From NCBI GenBank assembly GCA_037833965.1, contig AP031354.1, forward strand, positions 24,344,001 through 24,408,000: DNA of 64,000 bases, given 5' to 3'. Below are positions 50,288 to 61,715 of this stretch, one piece after another. How positions within the stretch are numbered: the stretch's first letter is position 1; every line of letters begins with the position of its first letter. A program made the translations under genes and the position numbers. The DNA is from Marchantia polymorpha subsp. ruderalis (taxonomy: Eukaryota > Streptophyta > Marchantiopsida > Marchantiales > Marchantiaceae). The notes beneath the pieces were generated by a model. That model ran no database searches and was not told the origin of the DNA. It was given only the letters and a program-made list of their open reading frames with translations.

Positions 50288-50762
50288 ATGTAAGAAACAA
50301 TAGTATTCTTCAGACACCTATCCTAATTTCTGCAGAACGAATTACAAGTGGGGATGGAGAGCTTTAGCGTTTCTGCTGAAAAGCACCCTCCTTGGTCTGC
50401 TCGCGGTCCTGTATATGCACGAAAAGCCCACTTCAGGGCCTCGATTGGTAGTTACAATGTCCTGCTACCTTGCAAAGGATTCTGAAGACGTTTAACTCCT
50501 GCAGCAGTGACCCATTATCACTATTCACCTTCTAGGAACATGAAGCATGTGGCAAGCAGTACGCCTCCCAGTGGAATAATGTTACAATTGGACCTAGAAG
50601 ATACCGATTCAGCTCAACCGAACTTTGGTGCATCACAAAGACTTTCTTGACCCGTTGCAATGCTACTTCACAACGAATGCACCCACGTCTAACAGTGCTG
50701 GCAACTGTAACTATTATCGCCCACTCCAATTGTGAAGATTTTAAGATTTGTTGTGGGTTGAG

Positions 50763-50980
50763 TGACTGCAATCATTGATCGAATCAAACTCATCATGATG
50801 ATGAGTTTAAGTCGATCAATGCTTGCAGTCATTTTTATAATTGCTATAGTCTTAATGAAAGAAATTAATACTGATATCACATTAACAAGACTGAATGAAA
50901 AGTTCATCTCACCCACATGCTACAGCATGAGGTGAGATGAACTCACTCACGGGCAAGTACTGTAGTACTTGCCCGTGAGT
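50763..50980. repeat. Three consecutive hairpins
   Basis: Hairpin 1, 50763-50831: arms of about 34 bases with few mismatches around G50797 (tips TGACTGCA/TGCAGTCA). Hairpin 2, 50901-50943: 13-bp perfect outer stem and a 5-bp inner stem CATGC/GCATG. Hairpin 3, 50945-50980: perfect 17-bp arms with a two-base GT centre. The middle and last are only one base apart. Confidence 0.9.
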
Positions 50981-50984
50981 ATAG

Positions 50985-51625
50985 TAGGACGCTTTATGCA
51001 ATACAATCCTTGTCGCCTTGTTGCCGGAGACAAGCCAGCACAGAGTTTAGGCGGCACGATTTAAGAAAACGTCATTCCCGCTGAACTTGATTCTTGTTCA
51101 GGTTTTACTGATAAATATGATTTGTTGAATATTATAGATAGATTCCATTTTATGAAACAAATATTAAGAAAAAATTTGAATATTGAAATACTCTTAGTAG
51201 AGAAATCAATAAAATCCTAACGTACACAACTTATGAAATATTGCTGTAGCAGAAGTACTTGAATATATCTTCTCATGATATCAACCAAGACCTTGGGAAA
51301 ATAATAACATCTGATCTTTCTTGGCATTCAGTGTCCTTTGGAGTCACAGCAGCACGTAGTTATGTGCGCACTGGTCTATAATTACCGTTGCAGATTACTT
51401 CGTAAGCAATCACAAACTTTCGCTGAGACTATTCCTGGCAGAAACCATTGCTGAGTACATCGACTTGTCGACACCACGGCGCTATTCAATCTTCATAAAG
51501 AATCTGATGCCTGCAAATTTGTATATTCAAAATCGTTTAGGTACAGTGGTCTCCGGTGGTCTAATGTACACACGATTCGGACTTCGAATTCTCTGCCATC
51601 TCGATCCCCGGACCCTTTGGTAATC
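50985..51625 (+). repeat. Repeat R, copy 2
   Basis: Closely matches 58645-59235 in direct orientation. Shared runs include GCCGGAGACAAGCCAGCACA, GAGTTTAGGCGGCACGAT, CATCGACTTGTCGACACCAC and GCGCTATTC. Relative to copy 3 it lacks the segment between the AATTCGGACT and ATCTCGATCC blocks. No coding frame is preserved. Confidence 0.85.
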
Positions 51626-51639
51626 AGCAGTATCTATTT

Positions 51640-52072
51640 TCCGTAGTGATTCTCTCAGAAATAGCAGCGTTCAATAAGGTAGTGAAGACTTCACTACGGA
51701 ATTTGAAACCTATGAGATCAAACTGTATAGAAGCTAAATTTAATAAATTGCTACGTCCGTTTCGCTTGTCCAGTCCTTCGAGTCCACTACAACGCAAAAT
51801 AAAAGATGATCAGGAATGATCGACTGACTCTAGCACTAGCTGCGGAAGGAGTAATCATAGGACGCAGTGCGACGTGGATTTCAGTTCTGCTCCAATGTTT
51901 CATGTTCTCACACAAGAAATGTCCTGTGGAGGTGCATGTGGCCGGTTACAAAAGGCTTCTGTGTGTTTTAAATTGTTCTAAGCGTCCACAATCCACATCT
52001 AATATTCATTCACCGTCTCTTCAGACAGACTGACACTCTCTCTCTCTCTCTCTCTCTCCATCCAGCGTTGCT
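51640..52072 (-). repeat. Repeat Q, right copy
   Basis: Reverse complement of blocks in 11917-13036 and more compact; includes a CT microsatellite at about 52035-52058. It ends about 600 bp before the receptor kinase start codon, so it may form part of that promoter. Confidence 0.75.
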
Positions 52073-52669
52073 GAGTAGAACCAGACAAGAAGATTTCATA
52101 ACTCTGATGAGCGAGGTGAAATTCAGCTCCGGTGCCGGACTGTGACAGGAGGTACAATTTGAGAGAGCCAGATTCGGGGCCCGGACCTCTGAAGTCAAAG
52201 CTCGGCCGGTGTTATTATCATTGTTGGGGCCTACCAGAAAGCTTCGGTGGGGGCAGAGAACTGGGAATGCAGAAGAGCAGTCGACGGCAAGGGCTCGAGA
52301 AATTGACAAAAGGGCCATCAACTTACAAAAGAGCGATTTATCCTGTGAGCGACGATCGATCGGTGTGGATGATCCGACTTGTCTGACTGCATGCATGGTG
52401 CGGATCATCTCCCAGTTTCCGTTTCCCCAGTACTGGCTCGAGGCTCACTTGCGAGCTGAGCTGAGCAGAGCTTGGGGATGCTGCGAACAGCTCGACTATG
52501 AGGAGCGACGGAAGCAGAGCATGTGGAAGATCAGAAGATTAGATGGTAGATGGTAGATGGTAGAAGATAGAAGTAGCAGATAGAAAATTAACTTCAGTTC
52601 GGGCTCAGGTCGAGAGTGCCAGGAAGCGAAGACCGTCCGTGGCGGAACCGTCAAGAGAGACGAGGAGCG
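52073..52669 (+). promoter_or_regulatory. Receptor kinase upstream region
   Basis: No gene of its own. Probably promoter and 5' UTR; short frames show nothing recognisable. ATGG-type tandem bits (AGATGGTAGATGGTAGA) lie near 52540-52565. Confidence 0.35.
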
Positions 52670-55600
52670 ATGAGTCGGTTCAGGAGAGGACATGGCATCC
52701 TGCTGTGGATGCTGGCATTGCTGCTCAACTTCGCCGCAGCTCAACAGGATGGTAATTATGAGATGAGTCGGATGACTTCGTTAGCAGGTTGGATGCCGAT
52801 TCGTCTGTGCGGAGATTTTTTCAACCTCGAGGAAAGTGTGGGGAGCCAGGGGAGTGGAAATGCCACTCGGTCGCCGGGCAGGAGCGACCGAGTGGCACGA
52901 GAGAGAATTTTGGATTCAGAATGAGTCGGCCAATGCGAGCGACATTGAGCGGACTCGTGCTAATAACGGGGGTCGGTGATGCTGGGTGCAGGATTCGTGA
53001 GCATAGACTGCGGAGCGACGAGCAACTTCACGGATCCGATGTCGGGAATCGTGTGGACGACCGACGAAGGCTTCGTGGGCACGGGGGAGAACAAAGCCGT
53101 GCAGGCGTCGGTGAATGACAATGCGCGACAGATGAAGAGCCTGCGCTTCTTCTCGTCAGACAGAAGCAAGCACTGCTACACACTGCCGGCTGTTTACAAC
53201 TCGTCCTACATCCTGCGAGCCATGTTCCTCTACTCCAACTTCCAAGCTGCGTCCGACCAGTACAGCTTTCAGGTGTCCATCGACTCCACCCTCGCCGACA
53301 CCGTCAACATCACATCGGTCGAGGTCGACACTCCTCAAGTATTCGAGTATGTAGTCGTCGCCACGAACGAGTACATCGACTTCTGCCTCCTCCCAGACGA
53401 CGGACCGCCCATCATCTCCTCCCTGGAGCTTCGACCGCTTGCTCCCGGCATGTACGATGTCGTCCACGACGGGATATACCTTAAGAATATAATCAGGTTG
53501 AATTGTGGCACCTCGGGCGCAGATCCGACTGTCAGGTGGGTCTGCTAATCCCCCCGTCCCCAGTGAATGGATGAAGATATGGAATTCTGTGCTTGTCACG
53601 AGAATCTCGCCTCGAGGAAACGAGCTGATCGTGTCTCGCTGCTCGACAGGTACCCTGATGATCCGTATGATAGACTGTGGATCACCCCCGGGCCTACTTA
53701 CACCGTAACCACGGCCCAAACGAGCATAATGATACTCGTTCCGGATAACAACTTTGACAAGCCGCCGAAGCTGGTGATGCAGACTGCGTGGCTGGGCGAT
53801 CTGTGGTGGTTCACTCCTGTTCCGCAGTACGAGTTGCAGAAGACTGGTTCTTACTACACGAGTCTGTTTTTTGCCGAGATCCAGACCGTGAAGGCTTCCG
53901 ATATAAGGGCTGTGAAAGTGGAGTACAATGGGATTTTCTGGGACGACTTGAATGTCACTGTCAGTACCAATACTCTGTATCAAAGAGATTTGATTGTCGA
54001 CACCCAAGGTGTCAATTTCAGTATGTCCGCTCTGCCTTTTGCGACTCTCGGTCCTCTCCTCAACGCCGCCGAGATCTACGCTTCGAGAGCAGCCGTCGTT
54101 ATGAGAACCGATGAACTCGATGGTAACTCGCATCTCCTGCCCGTTGCATCTCTGAAAGTGAGGAAAGCGGCGACGACAGGTTAATGCAGCAGAATGAGGA
54201 TTGGGGATATGAGATTCTGTCAGCATTCTTCATTCCACAACGTCGATCGGAGGTCATGCAGGATATCACGAAATTCAGACTATTGGACTCATCTCAGCTC
54301 GGTGTGCCAGGCTTTAGTCATGATTGGAGAGAAAGCCGACCAAACTTGAGTAGATAGGAGGAACCAGGAGGAGCCAGAGCCTCTTACATGTATTGGAGAA
54401 ATTCTGATGGATTGCTTTGTTCCTGGCATCACGTGCAGTGGCTGTGTTGGTTTCGGTGAAAGCTGATCTCGGCTTGAATTCGTGGGCCGGTGATCCTTGC
54501 CTTCCAGTCCCCTACAGTTGGGTCACTTGCGACAACTCATCATCGCCCAGAGTGATCACAATGTGAGTTGCGCGAATTCCCCTGGGCTTTGACCCATGCG
54601 ACTATCTACTGGTGGTTGAGAGATGCACAAGATACCTGGCTGGTCAGCACGGGCGAAAATCTGTCTTTTGACTAATGCAAGTTTGATGACCACAGAAAAC
54701 TATCGGACTTGAATCTTGTGGGGACCATGCCTGAGAGCCTCGGAGCTTTGACTGCGCTCACGGATTTGTAAGTTACTTCATCTCGTACTTGCTGTTCCTT
54801 TGTTGTAGTCTGTCGCCTTCTCTGAGATACACAGGATCGTCCATAAAACTCATGCGCTGCTCTCCAGATGGCTCGACAACAACCAGATCAGCGGTGTTAT
54901 TCCAGATCTGAGTACCCTGAGGCTCCTGAAAACTCTGTGAGTATCGAGATTCGATCTCCCTTATGACTTGTGCGGCTGTTAATTACTCGTGGCAGAGTAG
55001 AAGTAAAGTGCAGTCAGCTGCTGCTGTTTTCTCACTCGTTCTTGTTCACAGACATTTGCAGAACAATTCCTTGGCGGGTGCTATTCCTGAGACATTATCT
55101 CTTCTTCCCGCACTTACGAAGTTGTGAGTGTTTATATAAAATTCTTTAAGGGCCGCAAAATGTTCTCTTGATGAGTCAGGAGACAGCACGATTTCTTATG
55201 AAATCTGAACGGAGGTTTCTAATGAGAAATTGGTCTCGCAGGTTCCTGTCGGACAACAAATTATCGGGAACAGTTCCAGCTTCTCTCGCTGATCGGAATA
55301 GCTTGCTACTTAGGTAGATAATTGCACGCCCGGGGCGTCGTCGCCTCTTTCTCCTCCACGCATCGGAGGGAACATTGAGGGAATTTTGTGGAATTTTCCT
55401 CTGAATTTTAGGTGAAGTGTGATGTGAAGTGTCTGTGAGTCTCCTGCCGTTCTGAAACCGTGTGTTGATCGAAGGCCCACTCTGCTTTTGACTCTAATCC
55501 TCGACAATAACATTTCCCTTGTGTCGGACAGAACTGACGGAAACGTCAATCTCTGCTCTGCGACGGAGAATTGTCCGGTCCTTGCTGCTCCTGTACCGGG

Positions 55601-57634
55601 AGGCAACAACAAGAGTAGAGGAGTCAGCGGGGCGGTCATCGGTGGCGCCGTCGGGGGCGTGGTCGTCGTTTCCCTCATCCTCGGCCTCTTCCTCTGCTTA
55701 CACTGCAGGAGACGCAGACGCCCGCCTTCCGTTCCCGCGGCCATGAGTGAAACCGCCAGCAGCGATGTCAAGGGTAAGATTGCACCAGTGTGAATTGAAC
55801 ATTCCGAGTCTCTCGGTGAGTTTTCGATACTGATATTCCGGACGAAATCCAGGAGCATCATATCTTGCAGGAGGAGGAGGAGGAGCAGTAGCACCATCAA
55901 GTCGCAGTGGGGCATCGACAGTTGGTCACGTTAACCAGGCCAGAGGTTTCTCTCTGGCTGAGGTGCAGCATGCAACGAATGGATACGAGAAGAAAATCGG
56001 ACAGGGCGGATTCGGACTTGTCTACTACGGAAAACTTCCCGATGGATCCGAAGTAGCTGTGAAAGTAAATTCTGAAAAATCCGGTCAAGGGACAACAGAG
56101 TTCATCAACGAGGTGAGACCTTCCCAGCCTGCTGCTGTCTGATCACGGTCAGTCTGGATGGTTTTTTCACAGCCTTCGTGGTCAATCTGTAGATCGTAGG
56201 CCTGATGTTCAGGCATATGCTGCGTGGTGATTTCGCAGGTTTCTCTTCTCTCGAGAGTGCACCACAGGAGCCTCGTGTCGCTGGTCGGTTACTGCGAAGA
56301 GAGTGGGCAGCAAATTCTGGTCTATGAATACATGTCCAAAGGGACTCTGCGTGAGCATCTCTACGGCAAAGGTACGACCAATTTTGATTCAGTTTTCGTT
56401 TTAAACGAATCTCTCTGCGACCTTACTTACACCTACGAAGGCTGGATCCGATGTATTCGTGTGCGTGCAGACATGAAGGGCACTCTAACCTGGACCGAAC
56501 GACTCAACATCGCCATCGATGCCGCCAAAGGTACGAGGCTGCCACCAAATGAGGCTCAGATCAGAGTCAGTACGCAAAGATCCCGACATGATTTCAGTCT
56601 CGGTTACCGATAGGTGGCATGAGAACCTCTGATGAGCAGGATGAATGATTTCCAGGCTTGGAGTACCTTCACAACGACTGCAGTCCCAAAATCATCCACC
56701 GTGATATCAACAGCAACAACATTCTGCTGAACGGGAAGCTCATGTCCAAGGTCGCCGACTTCGGAATCTCGAAGCTGGCTCCTGACGGAGATGATACCAA
56801 CGGTGTGTCGACCCTCGTTCGAGGAACCACTGGCTACCTCGACCCGGAGTGAGTAAAACCCTCACAATTGCTGCACTCCCGTCGAATTTCTGCAGCCGTC
56901 TCTGAAACGTCGTCTCGAATGACGGACTCTCAGCTCGGTCTGACCCGACGGGATGTGCACTTCGATTCGATGCAGGTACTACGCGCTCAGCAGGCTGACC
57001 CAGAAGAGCGACGTCTACAGCTTCGGTGTCGTGCTGCTGGAGATCATCTGCGGCCGAGCCCCCAACAGCATCCTCCACGCCGAGAGCCTGCAATATAACC
57101 TGATCGAATGGGTAAGAGTCATTATTTATTGCTATTATGTAAATTATATATCATTATTATTGGAATGCTGCTGATGAGGATGGTATGGGCTGACGGGGCG
57201 TTGATGGACAGGCACGTGGCCAGCTGCTGGACAACAACCTGGAGTCGATCGTGGATCCGGTCATCAAGTCGGGGGCGTACAACATGGAGTCCTTGTGGAA
57301 GGTGGCCGAGCTTGCCATGGGCAGCTTGGAGCCGCACGGAGTCAACCGGCCCGACATGAAGCAGGTCGGGCGAGGGTTGACGGAGGCCCTCGAGTTCCAG
57401 CTGGCGCGTTCGAGCGCCGGCGACGGAGGGTCCGATCCTTACTTGCGGATCGATTCCTCGCCCAACGCGACGGAGTCGTACCCGACGTTGCAGTCGACGG
57501 TGTCCTCGGTACCGGAGCACGCCGGTGCGACCGGTGGATGCGCCACGCTCTTCACCCCGAGCTCCACCTACCTTCGGCTTCCCTCGGACACCCGTGGCGC
57601 GGATCCCGGCCGGACGTACCCCACTACCAGGTAG
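52670..57634 (+). CDS. Malectin-like LRR receptor-like protein kinase
   Basis: Fifteen coding exons: 52670-52751, 52992-53535, 53650-54179, 54439-54562, 54696-54767, 54868-54936, 55052-55123, 55242-55313, 55532-55773, 55853-56112, 56239-56371, 56471-56530, 56656-56848, 56976-57111, 57212-57634. Phases agree at every junction; the product is 1,003 residues. Domains: signal peptide (1-25), malectin-like ectodomain from GFVSIDCG (about 28-385), WAGDPC linker, LRRs encoded by 69-72-base exons (about 427-521), transmembrane helix (about 554-578) followed by Arg stretch, and kinase with GQGGFG (652-657), Lys673, DFG (788-790) and GTTGYLDPE. The catalytic loop is HRDINSNN (768-775) with Asn where Lys is usual. 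It belongs to the LRR-I/malectin RLK class, similar in order to Arabidopsis At1g67720. It would act at the plasma membrane; the ligand is unknown. Exon 3 uses a weak donor, GTTAAT. Confidence 0.93.
52861..52897. repeat. Hairpin in receptor kinase intron 1
   Basis: Perfect 14-bp arms (52861-52874 TGCCACTCGGTCGC and 52884-52897) with a nine-base loop, within the 240-bp first intron. Confidence 0.9.
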
Positions 57635-58644
57635 TATCCACGTCACCGAACACGCGGCCGCCGCGGCGATCCACGTGTCGTATTTAGCCTTAATCAAAAT
57701 TTAGGACGCTTCTGTAAAAACCGTGTTTTTAGGAATCACTACCCCATACATTGTGAACAGAGCTCCCCTGTCACAGATCTGCCTAAATTTCAACGAAGAC
57801 AGATCCCAAAGGGTTTTATCTAATCGGAAGAGAGAGACGTGTATTTCTTTGTACCTCAGTTCACTTAGATTCTTTGAGGCGAGGTAGGATGAAGTGGAAT
57901 TACTTCCGCTCCGGGACAAACTTGACTCGATTCATCCAGGTCAGAAAACGATGACCCTCGATGAACCTTTTTGACTACCAATGTAGAGTGGAATAAGTAA
58001 AAAGACTAATCGGTATTCAAGCCGCCAAGAAGATCGACTTTTCTGTCATTGCTGCTGCAGCTGCAGCTCGTCCTCATCTTTCGTGCTGACTCTCACCCTG
58101 ATTGTGTTTTGCTCCGGGGTGATCCCAGCCTTAAGGGTTGGTTAAATGCGATGAAAAGACAAGATGGTCGCCGAGCAGTCTTGTGACGGAGTTCAGAAAG
58201 CCCTTTATCTTATGTGCTGTGTGTTGGTGAATATAATAGCGCCAAGAGTACCCCACATGGAGGTACACTCGAATGATCCGACTTGCAGTAATATTGAGTA
58301 ATGTTGATCTCTTTCTCTATCCATTCCCTGTACACAGGACTGAGTCCACTGCAATAAGAAAACAGCAACATGGGGCACTAGCGCTAGTAGGACTCGACAT
58401 ATTTTACCTCGCACCGAGCAGTGCAAGTGCCAGCCTTTCTGATGGCACTAGGCATGGGGGTCACCATTTTTCATATTGCAAGGGCAAGCTTCAATGATGT
58501 CTCCACAGTTCATCACCGAAATGTCCGTCTTTCTAGACTCATTCTCTTCCATCTCGCCACCTTATTCATCGTCAGAGTTCTTCAGAAAGCTGGGCAACTA
58601 GAAGACTGACAATTTTTGAAATACCCCTTGGGCTTTCCCAGTGA
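57635..58644. other. Receptor kinase 3' flank
   Basis: Likely includes the 3' UTR. Frames at 58205-58426 (-) and 58273-58497 (+) are shadows of one another and match nothing known. Confidence 0.3.
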
Positions 58645-59650
58645 GGATAGTGGGACGCTTTACGCAATTCTAGCCGTGTTGCCGGAGACAAGCCAGCACA
58701 GAGTTTAGGCGGCACGATACTATAATATTTTATTTATGCTAAACTTGATTGTTGTTCAGGTTTTTCTGATATATATGACTTGTAAAATATTGTAGATAGA
58801 TTCCATGTATGAAGTAAATTGGAAAGAAAATTGAATATTGAAATACTCTGAGTCGAGATTTCAATCAATTACTAACGTACATAACTTCTGAAATATTGCT
58901 GTAGCATAAATATTTGAATACATCAACTCATTATATCAACCAAGACATCGGGAATATAGAACTTCTGATCTCTCTTGTCATTCAGTGCTCTTTGGAATCA
59001 CAGCAGCACCTATTTATGTGCGCATTGGTTTATAATTACCATTGCAGATGACTTCGTAAGCAATCACAATCTTTAGCTGAAACTATTCCTGGCAAAAACC
59101 ATTGCTGAGTACATCGACTTGTCGACACCACAGCGCTATTCCATCTTCCCAAAGAATCTGATGTCTGTAGATTTGTAGATTCAAAATCACTTAGATCCAG
59201 TGGTCTAATGTAGAAACAATTCGGACTATTGATCTACTAACGTGTATAGTCCGTGGAGCGATATCTACAAGAAATTGTAAAATTAATAGTTCATGACTGC
59301 TATTTATGTTATGTTGTGTACTTTACCTGAGTAGCAGAGACTGCATGTTACGGATGAGAGTCATAAGCTCTCCTCTTAAATGTCAAGTTTTATGAGTTTA
59401 CTACAAGAGGACATATTTCTTGTTCAAGGAATCAATTCATGCAACAAAGTCGTATACCAACCTTCTGAACCTTCTGGTGGCAAACGGATGTCCCTTCAGA
59501 GAATCGGGTCTGAATGCACTATCTCGATCCTCGGAACCTTTGGTGATCAGCACTATCTATTTTCCGTGGACTTCATAGCCAATCAATCCTTCAAATGGTT
59601 GATTCATTTCATTTAGACTGATGAACATATTGTGAAAAGGAACTTTTCAA
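58645..59650 (+). repeat. Repeat R, copy 3 (longest)
   Basis: Direct repeat of 50985-51625, extended to the right with sequence also found at 13787-14395. It contains a 78-codon frame at 59380-59616 (SECTISILGTFGDQHYLF...) whose counterpart in copy 1 is disrupted. A decayed mobile element or gene fragment family is likely; identity unknown. Confidence 0.8.
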
Positions 59651-60540
59651 TCTGGATCTTGTATTGCCAAAGGTCGATTGTAGCGCTGCGTAAGAGACGA
59701 GTCAGACGTTACAAACAAACAGTAGTTTTCTTCTTGCGTGGCGAAATATTTTGGTACCATTCTCAATAAATGGAACTTCGTAAATGTTGCCTCAATTTAT
59801 CGTTGACTATAGTTGGAAAGGACTCGGCTCGGTAAAGAACGACAGGAAAATCTGGTCCTACTTTACTCCGCAGAGCCTCTTCTCTTATGTCGTTGAATGT
59901 TTCAGAAATTAACTGCCAGCATCATTGACACGTCCTAATCTACTTGACTCACAAACTCATTGAATATTCGTAGATATCTTGAAGTGAATTTGAAACATTT
60001 GCGTTTTGCTTGCGCGACAGTGACACGCACGGAGGTTATTCACATCTATTCAGGCAATGAATGTAAATTTTAGAAGAGGCGCCGCAGGGATTGATGTTAA
60101 AAGAAATAAAACTAAATAGTTTTATTGATTCAGCGCAACACTTGTTAGTTTCACACTTATACACAACAACTGAGTTGAGTAACTGAGTTACTCACCTAAA
60201 CCTAGAACCGACTGAATTCACACTTGAGTTTTAGCACTAAAGTACAAGGGAGAATTGCCTCCATAGTTCTACATTTAGATTTTAAGTAATTCTCTTCGAT
60301 TAGGATCTACTTAGTCTTACAACATCCCCTCTTGAGGAGAACACTCTAATCGCAATGATACTGTCGCATGGCGCTGAAGATAGTGGTCGCTTGTATTTGA
60401 GTGCTTGCGGATAACATGGCTGTCCCATGTGAGATTGTTCAGGTGGGTTGGAAGCAACTATCGAGTTGCTAAAAGATAGTGTTGGAAAATCAGGCCCAAT
60501 TGTGAGGATTGGTTGGCAGCAATGGTGAACGGCTAGGGGA
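59651..60540. other. Intergenic, possibly copia-flanking sequence
   Basis: No gene seen. The stretch at 60110-60350 (TTACAACATCCCCTCTTGAGGAG near 60317) has the look of a copia leader or LTR edge on the minus strand, but I could not set boundaries. Confidence 0.25.
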
Positions 60541-61208
60541 GAAAAACTCTTGTAATTCCGCCAATGATCGCATATTAATAAAGTGTTGATGTTTGACAAA
60601 CTTGTGTCGTGGCATGAGCTTTGTCATAAGATAAATTGGAGTGTCCTCTGTGTGTATGTAATAAAGTGCAATGTTTTTCAAACTTGTGTCGTGGCAGGAG
60701 CTTTGTGACAAGATTAGTCGGATTGTCCTCTATGTGTATGTAATAAAGTGCAATGTTTGTCAAACTTGTGTCGTGGCAGGAGCTTTGTCATAAGATTAGT
60801 CGGATTGTCTACTATGTGTATGTAATCAAGTGTAATTTTCCCCTTTAAAACTCAATCCCTTACAAAATGATCCTTGATCTCAATGTGTTTGGTTTTAGAA
60901 TAAAAGACAAGATTAAGAGCAAGTTTTCAACACCTTATTTGTCACATGAGAGTTTCAAATTCGTGTGCGATGGAGTTGCTGCGTGCTTGATATCTTTGCA
61001 AATGTTGGATTCTTTACATGTAATGGAGACTGCAACAAGCAATAGAATATTGAGCTTGTTGATGTATACAATCTAGGCATGTAGACATCTTCTTTGGTTG
61101 CTTTGAAAAGCGTATTGTATTCTGCTTTGGTAGTATCATCAAAAATAGAAGCTTGTTTTTTACGACCAAGAGAGTGGAATATTCGCTAGCATAAACCGGT
61201 AAAATCAA
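60541..61208 (-). mobile_element. Copia RNase H remnant with tandem 82-bp repeat
   Basis: On the minus strand, 61208-61080 reads a copia RNase H block in a shifted frame (LGRKKQASI...TKAEYNTLFKATKEDV). The C-terminal RNase H segment (IALYYIHTED.P..L.TKLLPRHKF) is then present about three times in tandem, with CTTGTGTCGTGGCA starts at 60601, 60683 and 60765, an exact 82-bp period. Confidence 0.75.
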
Positions 61209-61255
61209 CGGAACGACGTGTATTGCCGAAATTAAGATAGTGAAAGTCTAGGAAG

Positions 61256-61715
61256 TCGGAAGGGCTAGGTCAACGGACGAGCCGCCTTCGGCTCAGTCGC
61301 CTTTGGCCCTAGGTCAACGCCTTCGGGGGTGAACTCCTTCGTACGAGCGCCTTTGGCGCCAGCGCATCAAGATTAGGTCAACGCCTTCGGGGCAAGCAAC
61401 TCCGTACGGTCCGCCTTCGGCCCAACGCCTTCGGCGGTACGAACACGTGCGCCTTCGGCGGAACGGAACTCCTGCGGCACGAGCGCCTTCGGGGGGACAA
61501 GAGGGATCGATAGAAAGGACAAGACCAGTTGACTGCGGTCAACGCCTTCGGCGATGCACCTACGTCGACGGACGTCTTCAAGAGTTTGCCTTCGGCGCTA
61601 TGAGTCAACACCTTCGACGGTGCGGGATAAAACAGAGATGCGAGTCGGCCAGAGGCAAGGCCTCCGTCGCCGCGCCTTCGGCGATACGCCTTCGGCGCTG
61701 CGCGAACAGGGCTAT
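61256..61715 (+). mobile_element. Palindrome-rich element, fragment 3a
   Basis: Matches 19383-19830 of copy 1, including the GGGCTAGGTC start and GCGAGTCGGCC/CTGCGCGAACA end, with CGCC-TTC-GGCG palindromes between. It lacks the element's own left end and is cut on the right by the start of copy 3b, which appears to have inserted into it. Confidence 0.75.

Noticed and set aside
53156..54226. 356-codon minus-strand frame
   Set aside because: Exact shadow of receptor kinase exons 2 and 3, whose plus-strand malectin-like domain is unmistakable.
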